Both the position numbers and the translations under genes were made by a program. The notes beneath the pieces were generated by a model. The model was not told the origin of the DNA and did not search any database. It worked only from the letters and a program-made list of their open reading frames with translations. 11,909 nucleotides of DNA, taken from positions 1 through 11,909 of the forward strand of contig NW_013651880.1 of NCBI RefSeq assembly GCF_000499385.1, given 5' to 3'. Of this stretch, positions 1-8,000 are shown in pieces; positions within the stretch are counted from its first letter, which is position 1; each line of letters opens with the position of its first letter. The stretch is from Eimeria necatrix (lineage: Eukaryota; Apicomplexa; Conoidasida; Eucoccidiorida; Eimeriidae).

Positions 1-567
1 ATTGAAGGCACTCGTAGCATTAGCCGCAACGACATCAGCAGCAGCGTGCTTCATGTGCCTAGGTGGAATGACTATGGATGGTCAGGCCCTTAAATGACCC
101 CCAGAGCCAAGACGGTGGCAGCACAAGTGCCCATGGAGAACTGAAACACGGCACCCTCATGGAAAACTGCAACATGGTGCACACAAAGTTAAACAAAGGT
201 CGATAAACAGGCAAAAGTACCGAAAGAAAGAGCAGGCAACAGTTTGGCAGGCAGACACAGGAACAAAGTAGAAGAACACAGCGGCATCTGCATTAATCTA
301 ACAAAGGACAAAGAGGCCGAACAAAATGAAAGCTACAGGCATTCAAGAAGTTCATTCGATAATGGTGTAAGTCCTTTTAAGCCTCAGCTACACTGTTCTG
401 TTTCCTGCGGTGGCGACCTTTGCTGTCTTCACCGAGCCTGCCACTTTTGGTGTTTTAGCCAAGGCTTCGGGGGACTCTTGGAACAAGGGCTTTTGCAAAT
501 CGATACCAAGTTTATCCCGATCAAAGCTAACCCTGTATGAGCTTGCGAAGCAATCCCCAGACTCGTC
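1..567. other. Non-coding sequence upstream of the tandem array
   Basis: No gene is supported here. The open frames over this stretch are under about 130 codons, lie in several frames at once and show no recognisable domain. The only internal structure seen is the weak 26-bp duplication at 132-183. The last 30 bases before 568 resemble the end of the downstream repeat unit only faintly (a short CCCCAGA-like match), so the left edge of the array is placed at 568 but could lie slightly earlier. Confidence 0.6.
132..183. repeat. Weak 26-bp tandem duplication
   Basis: Two adjacent 26-bp copies, 132-157 and 158-183, both begin CATGGA and share AACTG and AACA blocks at the same spacing. About 19 of 26 positions agree, without gaps. 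Most differences sit in the last third of the unit. No third copy is visible on either side. The match is only moderately better than chance for adjacent sequence, so this is a tentative call with no function inferred. Confidence 0.35.
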
Positions 568-857
568 ACAGAAAAGCCACATGTGCACCTTTCGTCGAAT
601 CATGCCGAGTGGTTTCGTCGAGAAACCCCCAAATCAGTCCCAAATAAGTTTAGCTCTTCTCCATTGCCACTATGCATCCGGCATCTTGCCGCAAAGCATG
701 CTCTCTCCACTTGAATTTGAGCACTTGCTCCAAGCAAAGGAGCCATGCATCCTCTTTTGCTGCCTTGGGCCATCATGTGAACAGATCGACGAGACATAGG
801 AGGATTTCGTTGTGGTTGAATCCTCAGATATACGCCGCCCATCCTGCTTTTTCAGCC
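568..857. repeat. Array unit 1 (290 bp)
   Basis: This is the first complete unit and the longest. It carries the TGTGCACCTTTCG block at 582, the AGTCCCAAATAA block near 635, the CATCCGGCATCTTGCCGC block near 675 and ends with the CTTTTTCAGCC block. It has several extra bases relative to units 2-4, including around 775-800, where the ATCACGCGAAGAG block of other units has become ATCATGTGAACAG. Confidence 0.85.
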
Positions 858-1140
858 ACAGAAAAACGTATATGTGCACCTTTCGTCAAGTCGCGCAGAG
901 CAGTTCCGTCTACATGCTTCTAGAACCAGTCCCAAATAACTTTAACTCTTCTCGACTGCGAGTAAGCATCCGGCGTCTTGCCGCCCAGCATGCTTTTTCC
1001 ACTTAAAGTGGAGCACGTGTTGCTACAAGAGAATCTATGCATGCTTATTTTGTTGTTTTGACCTATCCGCGTAAGGGTCTACTGGTACTTCGTTGAGATT
1101 ACAGCCATAGATAAAGGCCGCACCTTCTGCGTTTTCAGCC
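858..1140. repeat. Array unit 2 (283 bp)
   Basis: Complete unit, with the TGTGCACCTTTCG block at 873 and the CCAGTCCCAAATAAC block near 927. It contains the best-preserved CCACTT-A-AAGTGG mirror (about 999-1011), a 13-bp palindrome about an odd central base that is eroded in the other copies. The part after 1020 is more diverged: GTTGTTTTGACC stands where other units have TGCTGCCTTGATC. Confidence 0.85.
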
Positions 1141-1411
1141 ACAAATACACTTATGTGCACCTTTCGGCAAATCACGCTAAGTGTCTGTGTCGACATGCTT
1201 CTAGACCAGTCCCAAGCTGTTCTCCACTGCGAGTAAGCATCCGGCGTTTTTCCACAACTCATGTTTTGTCCTTTTGGAATGAAGCACTTGCTGCTGCGGG
1301 AAAAGCTACGCATGCTTTTCTGCTGCCTTAATCTATCACGCGAAGAGATCTACGAGAGTTTCGTTGTGACTGAAGCCCCAGATATACGCCGCACCTTCTG
1401 TGTTTTCAGCG
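1141..1411. repeat. Array unit 3 (271 bp)
   Basis: Complete but shortest unit. The TGTGCACCTTTCG block is at 1154. Its reduced length is partly explained by a loss of about 10 bp directly after ACCAGTCCCAAG (near 1215), where the AACTTTAGCT of the other units is missing. Its second half (ATCACGCGAAGAGATCTACG, TTTCGTTGTGACTGAAG) is the cleanest reference for placing the break in unit 4. Confidence 0.85.
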
Positions 1412-2003
1412 ACAGAGAGGCCTGTGTTCATCTTTCGGCGAATCACGCTGAGTGGCTCCGCCGATAAGCTTCCAGACCAGTCCCAAGCAACCGTAGCTCT
1501 TCTTCACTGTAAGCATGCAGCGTTTCGTCGCAACACATGCTTTCTGTACTTGGCGTGGAGCAGTTGATGCGATAAGAGAAGATACATATGCTCTTTTGCT
1601 GCTTTGAAAAAATACAAAAGCTCGCGCATTCACGCCAATTTCCGTTTTCCTCCTACTTCTCCAACTGCCCGCACTAGCACCACCACGACAAAATAGCGCC
1701 ACTCAATATTGCCATCATCAACAAGAGAGTGGACCACCGAAACCCTGAGTGCCTGCATCGCCACGCTGACGCCGCCCCCGCTTACTCAAGCGTTCTTAAA
1801 TGTGGCCACTGTCGAATAACTCACCTTCAGTTTAAAGCAAAAGCACCTTTAACCCGTTAAAAACATCACACAGGACGTCAACAACGAATTTTTCTTGCTG
1901 CGTCTTTCATCAGTCACAATGCATCCATCACGCGAAGAGATTTACGATAGTTTCGTGGCCTTTAAAGCTTTAGATCTACGGCGTATAATCTGCTTTTTCG
2001 GCC
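1412..2003. repeat. Array unit 4, split by an insertion
   Basis: The left part, 1412-1608, follows the unit consensus up to TTTTGCTGCTTTGA. Homology then stops and resumes at about 1921 with CATCCATCACGCGAAGAG, continuing to CTTTTTCGGCC at 2003. The two pieces add up to about 280 bp, the expected unit length. The unit therefore looks interrupted cleanly, with little or no loss of unit sequence. Confidence 0.8.
1609..1920. other. 312-bp sequence inserted within array unit 4
   Basis: This block has no counterpart in the other four units and sits exactly where unit 4 breaks, so it is best read as an insertion after the array formed. The left edge is marked by an A6 run (1607-1612). I see no clear terminal inverted repeats, no pol III A/B boxes with proper spacing and no perfect target-site duplication. 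A possible imperfect flanking duplication is TTGCTGCTTTGA at the left junction against TTGCTGCGTCTTTCA near 1895. The block is C-rich on this strand in its first half. It could be a SINE- or MITE-sized element or a patch of unrelated DNA; the family is not identified. Confidence 0.6.
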
Positions 2004-2166
2004 ACAGATAGACCTATGTGAAGCGTTCAAATCACGCTCGGTGGTTCTCTCGACATGCGACTCGACCAGTCCGAAGCAACTTTAGCTATTCTCCACTGCC
2101 ACTAAACATGTGGCTTCTTTCCACAATGTATGCTTTTTCTACTTAAAATGGAGCACTTGCTGCACG
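2004..2166. repeat. Array unit 5, truncated (about 163 bp)
   Basis: This copy matches the first part of the unit: ACAGATAGACC, the AATCACGC block, CGACCAGTCCGAAGCAACTTTAGC, and then the CTTTTTCTACTTAAAATGGAGCACTTGCTGC region. Homology ends near 2166 and is followed at once by an A7 run and TAC. No later unit is visible, so this is the right end of the array. The A-run plus TAC resembles the sequence at the left junction of the unit 4 insertion. Confidence 0.8.
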
Positions 2167-4190
2167 TTAAAAAAATACTACGGACAGGACGCAGCGTACT
2201 AGATATGAATAAAATGCGTGTGCAAAGGCAAGCATCTCAACGGTTTCCTGCATTCGTACACCCACTGCTAAACTTGGCATGCTTCTTGACTTCATAGATG
2301 CCAGAAATCTTGACTGCTCAAAGCTACTATCCAAAAAGGAGATACAGCTGCATCAGATGCGCTGCTGTAAGCAAGAATGACCCGAATCAAGCACTAGTTG
2401 CATTTATATGGTCCAGCCGTTCTGAGCTTCCAACTCCAGGGGAAGGCATGCAATTCGCCAGACAGGGAATTGAGTAGTGATGCCTTCGAAGGTAACCTCA
2501 ACCAGCTGCGTACTGCCTTTGAGCCCCCAACGAAACCGTTAGCTGAGCTTTTGTCCCTTTAATTGCTCAGTCAAGTCAAAGCAACAGTTACGAGCTGCCA
2601 CATGGTTTCCGTCTACGATGTTGCGTTAATGAAAAGCCGGAATTTCTTCCACTGCGCACTGTCTACATACCAGATGGTCGGTGTATACGGCTAGGATGTC
2701 TCTAGAGCAGTCAAGCGTCTCAATCACCCCTAACAATAAAGCATTAACGATAGCCCTGCAAGGGAGGCCTCCCTTGCATACGTGATCAATCTTCCACACT
2801 TACCAAACAGCTTAAAGCCGCCCACTGGATGACAGTTTTAATGGGCATAAGTAGCGTTTTTCTGAAGCACAAGTTTGCAACTCACATTTTGTTATATTCC
2901 TAACCGAGTTGTCTTGCACAAGACTGTCTTGTTGTTGTTCTTCATTACAAACTCCGCATTCGCTGCAAATGAAACGTTCTTTCTTGTCAGCGCATCATAC
3001 GCACTCAGGATTCCAGCTGGAGCACGATACAAACGTACTATGTGAAGTGCTTACTAGGCATGACCTTACCCTGTAATCAAATTAGCAAGAAGCTAGTGTG
3101 TAACAAAGTCACTCTCTCTTCTTCGCATTCTACAACTCTCTTCAGACCCGCCACAAAGCGTGGGAATGTGACCAAGAAAAAGTTATGAACTTGCGTAGAG
3201 CCGGTTTTGCGTCCAGTTCATCCGTTCCTGTGCATATCAACTCTGATAAACAGAGGAGGAACTGCCTATCATTTATTCAGTCGGCGCTGAACTCAAGTGA
3301 ATACATTGTGGCATTCTTGTTTCTTCCCGGTGAACATCGCACTCAAGCACATAGCAGCATTTTGAATGTCCACTCTTCAATAGGACTCTATTTGCCTTGC
3401 CTGGTCTTGTGCACTGATAGCTTGCAGGCATGAACACAATCTTCTCGATGTGCGAATACGCACTCATGCCAAGTTATCTGGTGGAGCCCAGACAAATCAA
3501 GCATAATCTTTTTAAAGGATATGCAGCGTTGAGCCGTATACTAGCAGGACTTAGATTGCGTTGTCAGCACATTATTTCCTTATGCACATCTGCTCTTTAT
3601 CTGCGCAATGGATATAAAGCACTAATCCATGTCTTTAATAAGGTCCATGTACATTTTGCCCTGCAGCGGATCACAAAGGAAGTAGATGAATCTGTCCTCA
3701 CTTTGTGATGCATTTATATTTCAGGGGCACTGCTTGAAGGAGTTCTATACCCACAAGCTGAGAACAAGGCCAGTAGGGGTTGTCACTCCTTGCAGGAACT
3801 GACATAGGTCTCCATGGTTACAGCCGCCCTGCGTCGGTGTGCGTGAAATGTGTATAGGTCTATGCTTTATCACCATCACGTGCCATTGTTGCTGTGGTAA
3901 TGTTGCAGAAGCCCTCGAGAATCAAACACTTGACCATGCAACATCAGCACACTGTTGTTATTGTCCATCACAGGGTTACTTGATGTAGCACGTAGACAAG
4001 CAGTTCTAAGTAGCCCACGCCAAATCGTCGAGCCGAACGCCCTAACGTCGAAAAGTCTTGCCGTAGCCTAGTAAACGTAGGCTACATTACATGGGACGTC
4101 TCACGAACGTATAGCGCGGATGATCTACCAGGCCCAATTTTTGGCTGGGCAATGAGATGATGGCTCAACTAGTGTTAAATTTTCACTTGA
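2167..4190. other. Non-coding sequence with one perfect palindrome
   Basis: No gene is supported in these two kilobases. The longest open frames (92 codons at 3430-3708, 82 codons at 3185-3433) are overlapped by others on both strands and show no motif I recognise. Apart from the 22-bp palindrome at 2757-2778, I see only short inverted repeats of the size expected by chance, such as the 8-bp arms at 4063-4070 and 4078-4085. Confidence 0.6.
2757..2778. repeat. Perfect 22-bp palindrome
   Basis: The half-site TGCAAGGGAGG is followed immediately by its exact reverse complement, with no spacer, centred on AGGCCT. Symmetry stops at the next base on each side. A gap-free 11-bp half-site is expected about 0.003 times in 12 kb of random sequence, so it is unlikely to be accidental. 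It could be a dimeric protein-binding site, a cruciform-forming spot or the remnant of a repair or insertion event. Nothing nearby (no gene, no promoter) decides between these. Confidence 0.75.
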
Positions 4191-4342
4191 ATTTACTTTA
4201 AAACAGTTGAATTATTGGTCATTCTGACAAAACTTAAGTGTGAGCCCAGAGGAAGTGTGGATTGCGTGTCAGCGAAAGAGCGAGGCATTCAACCTACATG
4301 CTGGAAACCATCAGCAACAAAAGCAAAAGACTTCAAACCCAG
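4191..4342 (+). other. Weak exon-like open frame ending at a consensus 5' splice site
   Basis: One frame is open from just after a TGA at 4188-4190 to 4342 and would stop at TAA one base after the splice junction. At 4340-4348 the sequence is CAG|GTAAGT, a perfect match to the eukaryotic donor consensus. A possible acceptor, TTTAAAACAG ending at 4206, would give an exon of about 136 bp. The peptide (ending ...KAKDFKPR) matches no family I know, and its pyrimidine tract is poor. A 9-bp donor match occurs by chance fairly often in 12 kb when both strands are counted, so this is only a candidate. Confidence 0.12.
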
Positions 4343-4355
4343 GTAAGTCCTATTA

Positions 4356-4414
4356 GGTTCGCTACATGCTATATACGTCGAGTCAAACTCGACTTACACA
4401 GCATGTAAAGAACC
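4356..4414. repeat. 59-bp imperfect hairpin, 28-nt arms
   Basis: Two 28-nt arms flank a 3-nt loop (CAA, 4384-4386). From outside in, the arms pair as GGTTC with GAACC (5 bp), a 2x2 mismatch, TACATGCT with AGCATGTA (8 bp), a 6x6 stretch with three pairs, and GTCGAGT with ACTCGAC (7 bp). In all 23 of 28 positions pair, with no bulges. This is well beyond the 8-bp stems expected by chance. The loop is short for a typical pre-miRNA. A short flanking direct repeat, AAGTC(C/T) at 4345-4350 and 4415-4420, leaves open a small palindromic insertion. Function is unknown. Confidence 0.7.
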
Positions 4415-6861
4415 AAGTCTAGATAGAGGAGTTTTCCCCCTTCTGAGTAGAAAAGCGCAATCACTATGCATGGCACACCCGCTGCCAGTTACAATTAGCT
4501 GGTTGCCATTTAAGAGCCACGAATAGCGCTGAAATTTTCCGCAAATGCTTTTTGCACTCTACGGCCCAAGTATAAGTCTCTTGTTATTGCGTGATGCAAC
4601 TCTAAGCAACACAGCTGGTTGAGCTGTATCCAGCGGCAGCGCATTCGTACAGAGACTAGTGCCATGAATATTTCAACTCAAAACAATTACTTGCGCATTT
4701 CTCCCATATTACGTAAAGCATGTTCTTTCATGGTGGTGTTAAACATTGTAGCGTCGCGAAATGTAAGCTTCAATCTTTGCACAGCTCCACGAAAAGCATC
4801 GGCGACACCGTGCCACGCAGCTAACTAAGTGAACCAAGTGGTAGCATGGTAAGTAAGCTCCACTGAAACACACAATTGCATTAACCAACGCGCGCTCTGC
4901 ATTTTGAACAGAAGTTTCCGGGAGACCCTGAAAAAGCGAACAGGACCAGAGTTCAGCACGTTGAGCCTTCATCCCGGAGCCCCACTTGAAATGTGTTTTT
5001 CATCCGGAGAAGAGCAATAGGCCAACAAAGGGGTCAGCGCCACTCTAGGGCATATCTCTTAAGTCGTGCATGCATAAGATTCAAAGCAACGCACAGCCTG
5101 AAGTCCAAAGAGAAGTACAGCGGACACGTACCGAACTTACTTAGTTACAGACCTCAGCCATTTCCTACGCTGGTCATATGTACAGATTCCGACGTCGCAT
5201 AAGACGCTGAAGTGTTTGTAACATGCGATACGCCCACGAGCTCGCTTTGCTGCTGTGCAAGCACGATATCGAAGGTCAACAGCAGAGCTTCTGCGTTTCT
5301 TTTCGCGTCGCTTTGCCCTTAGTAATATTTTTCGAAGACTGAAGGTGGTAAGCGACGCACAAGCTACAAGTACAATTCTTGTCCCATATTCCAAAATGCG
5401 GGACTTAATTCAGGTGCAACCGGAGTAACATATCGCGCAGCCAAGTGAGAAGTATCAAAGGAGCAACGAGTCTGTTGTTCTGCTGTTACTGTGTAAGTCG
5501 CACTGGTCTTAAGAACACTAGTTACAAATCCGTACTAGCTGGGGAAAATATGTTTTGCAGAGAGTGAGGCACAAATGCAGCGTCAATATCAGTATCATAG
5601 AGGGCCCCACGTGCTGAATAGCAAATGTATAAGTTCACTTTCTGCAGGGCCGGATTTGCGTTTGGCCCACGTGCACAGCAGAGCCTGCTCACACTAAAGG
5701 ACAAAAGACACCTGGCGTTCAAAGTAGGTAAGTAAGTATTTCTAGCTCCTTGTTCGTACTAGGCTCAGTGCACCCGGATTCAACAGCTTGTTTTTTGAAG
5801 TTTCTAATGCTTCAGCAGCACCAGAAGCGTCCCTGCAAGTTTTCTTTTTTCTAGTTTTCGTTTGGCAGCCCGCCCACGGCACCAACATTTTTAATGTTTT
5901 CATCACCTGTTTATTGTTTTTGATTTGAATAGTTCGTCTCGGTCACTCCTTCGAACTGCACCAGACCCTGACCGACAGTATGGCGTCAGCTGGGCTCCAG
6001 CAAGCGTACAAACTATAGTAGCAGCTCTCAATAGTAGCTTAGGCTAGTATAATTAATTGAATGGATATTGGTGAGTTGAAAAAACGTACTTAGCGCCAAA
6101 TCTCACGAAAACGTGTGGTGAAGTGTTTGTTGACCTTGGGGCTAAGCCAATCTACGCGAAGTGCATGAAGTCACAACTATTACCTACAACGAACCGGATG
6201 TAGTACCGTGAATCATTTAGTATGTTAGCTACTTATATTATTAAGCATGCAATAACTCTAGACGCTCAAACAGATTGTTTGAAAGCGTTAAATGCTCCAA
6301 TTCACTATTGACAGTCAAGTGCATCTGTTTTCAGAATTGCAAGGTGGATTTTCAACCACTGACACTCCGAATGCTTCCAAGGAGCATGCATCTCAGCAAA
6401 AGCTCACTTCGATCAAAGCTTTGTCTAAGAAAAGGATTGGTACTAGATGAACAAACGGGGCACGTTGTAAGTGCGAGCACACTGTGCACTCACCTTTAAG
6501 TGAGACATGCTCTAATGGTGTGTGAATTCCGCGAGCCGGACATAGATGCACTTCGCACTACAAGCTTAGCTCTTGCCTATGGAATTAGCCACGTACTATC
6601 TAAACAAGCCGATACTGTTGGTATTACCTCAGTGAGCGTTATTCGACAACCACAGAAGACAAAAATTCAGTGCCCCCACGCTTAACCAAGACGTCTGTGT
6701 AACCTAAGAGTTAAGTCAGTCGAGGCAATGTTGACGATGGAATCACAAGCAAGCCTTATAGTGCCGAAACACTGCTCAGCAGGTGTGAAAATCTCACCTT
6801 AATTGGGGAAAAATGATGCGATTTTCGTGAGCTCCAGATATTCGTTTTATAGCTGTTGTAT
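4415..6861. other. Non-coding sequence, nothing recognisable
   Basis: I see no supported gene or structured element in this stretch. Open frames stay at or below about 85 codons, occur on both strands over the same bases, and have no domain signature. There is a T-rich patch near 5840-5860 and an AT-rich stretch near 6045-6060. A 7-of-8-pair hairpin at 6781-6799 is within chance expectation. Confidence 0.6.
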
Positions 6862-6884
6862 ACTTGGTTCGACTTGGTTCGACT
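6862..6884. repeat. 10-bp direct repeat, 2.3 copies
   Basis: ACTTGGTTCG occurs twice in immediate succession (6862-6871 and 6872-6881), followed by ACT of a third start. The second copy reads GGTTCGACTC, which is close to the tRNA B-box (T-arm) consensus. No matching A box at normal distance and no cloverleaf could be built around it, so it is listed only as a small tandem duplication. Confidence 0.6.
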
Positions 6885-7880
6885 CTAAAAGGCTGTACGT
6901 TGAACCGGACACATATAAGCTATCAAGTAATTGACGAAGAAAATAAGCCCTGTATTTTTCATGCTCACATACTGCAACAATGGAACATTCTTCTCGTCTA
7001 GTGGGAGCTGTATTCCACATGTTTGCGCTTAGATCTACACACAGGCATGCCAAATACGTCATAAAGTGCTTTAAAGAGTGTCTATGCAGTGAACGCCAGT
7101 CAGAGAAAACTTCGGCAAACCGTATGACCATTGACTTTGCCACTCTTTTCTGCCATGCGAGCTGTGGCTGCCTTAGTGCAATGCCGCGTTCCGGTCACAT
7201 TGATCACACACGAAGTAAAACGTTACTCCGCATGAAGATGCTGTATTGAAAAAGAGCGCCTAAATAAGTGCCTTGCTTCTAAATATCTAAACGAGTTTCC
7301 GGTGGAAGGTGAGGAAAATGCGTAGCTTACGCCCTGAAACGGAACCACTGGTGGGCACGTGGCATACCACTAGAAGAAAGGTGCATTGGGACAGTTTCCA
7401 CGGCTCACAGCTTACTTCTAGGCCGCAAGTGCAGAGCGCCTGCACTTGCTACGAGCAAGCAGAAATAACGAGGAATTCGCCTGGTAGGCTTCCCAGGGAC
7501 CTGCCTTTAATGAAGGCATGCGTTTATCAGCGTCTCAATCAGGTCCAGATTTTTCTGTGATTCAGCAATTTTGGAAAGGCCACTGCATGCCTAACAAATA
7601 AATCCAATCGGATAAGGATACTTACGACCTGCAAGAAAGGGGCCGTGTAGTAAGGAGCCACTATTTCTGTTCTCACGTTGAAGACAGGAGAAATTGCTGT
7701 ATTCAAAGGACGCTGCCCCTTGACCTACGACCTGTATTGGACGGGGAGGTTATGCAGCCTTTGGGCATCCCGCCGGAACATCAAGGTGCAGGGCTTCAAA
7801 ACCAGGCAACAGGAATTTCCCGTTAGAAAGACCGATTATAGTACACCAGCAAGCGAACGCTACCCGGCACTACGCAGCTG
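6885..7880. other. Non-coding sequence, nothing recognisable
   Basis: This interval has short overlapping open frames on both strands (up to 98 codons at 6847-7143 on the minus strand and 89 codons at 6980-7249 on the plus strand). They read through one another and carry no recognisable motif. I see no repeats above chance level until the 60-bp duplication that begins at 7881. Confidence 0.55.
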
Positions 7881-8000
7881 ATTCTTCCGGAATCAATTTC
7901 GTCTATTTACAAATAACTACATTTTCATCTCTGCATTTTCATTCTTCCGGAATCAATTTCGTCTATCTACACATAACTGCATTTTCGCCTCTGCACTCTC
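7881..8000. repeat. 60-bp tandem duplication with TTCCGGAA core
   Basis: Two adjacent copies of exactly 60 bp, 7881-7940 and 7941-8000, align without gaps and differ at 7 positions (about 88% identity). Each begins ATTCTTCCGGAATCAATTTC, and this first 20 bp is identical in both copies; the changes are confined to the second two-thirds. Six of the seven changes are transitions. Each copy carries the 8-bp palindrome TTCCGGAA. The copies appear to result from one fairly recent local duplication. No third copy is seen, and there is no gene nearby to suggest a regulatory role. Confidence 0.9.

Larger units (their letters stand above)
568..2166. repeat. Diverged tandem repeat array, about 280-bp period, five units
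   Basis: Five copies of one unit follow head to tail. Each begins with an ACAGA/ACAAA-like start and then has, in the same order, a TGTGCACCTTTCG block, an AATCACGC block, an ACCAGTCCCAA block, TAGCTCTTCTCCACTGC, AAGCATCCGGCGT, GCATGCTTTTTCCACTT, a GGAGCACTTGCTGC block, GCATGCTCTTTTGCTGC, ATCACGCGAAGAGAT, TTTCGTTGTG, AGATATACGCCGC and finally CTTTTTCAGCC. Units start at 568, 858, 1141, 1412 and 2004. Intact unit lengths are 290, 283 and 271. Unit 4 is 280 once its insertion is removed, and unit 5 is cut short. Lengths are not all multiples of three and each frame is broken by stops in most copies, so the array is not a repeated protein domain. It looks like an old satellite or minisatellite-type array that has diverged and stopped being homogenised. 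Confidence 0.9.

Noticed and set aside
730..742. TCCAAGCAAAGGA, shared with about 11468-11480, as a link between the array and the right end
   Set aside because: The match ends at both sides after 13 bases and is at chance level.
410..1702. Open frames inside the tandem array on both strands as repeated protein domains
   Set aside because: Unit lengths are not consistently divisible by three, and the same frame is broken by stops or shifts in other copies, so the frames are by-products of the repeat.
4063..4085. Inverted repeat GTAGCCTA / TAGGCTAC with a 7-base loop
   Set aside because: An 8-bp stem with a short loop is expected a couple of times by chance in a window of this length.
4505..4517. 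GCCATTTAAGAGC, also found near 11066-11078, as a dispersed repeat
   Set aside because: About one shared 13-mer is expected by chance between two places in the window, and similarity does not extend on either side.
6781..6799. Short hairpin AGGTGTGA / TCTCACCT as a terminator
   Set aside because: It has seven pairs with one mismatch, no adjacent gene and no U-tract, in DNA that does not look bacterial.
6848..6887. tRNA gene around the GGTTCGACTC motif
   Set aside because: No A box at a suitable distance, no acceptor stem and no anticodon arm could be arranged around it.
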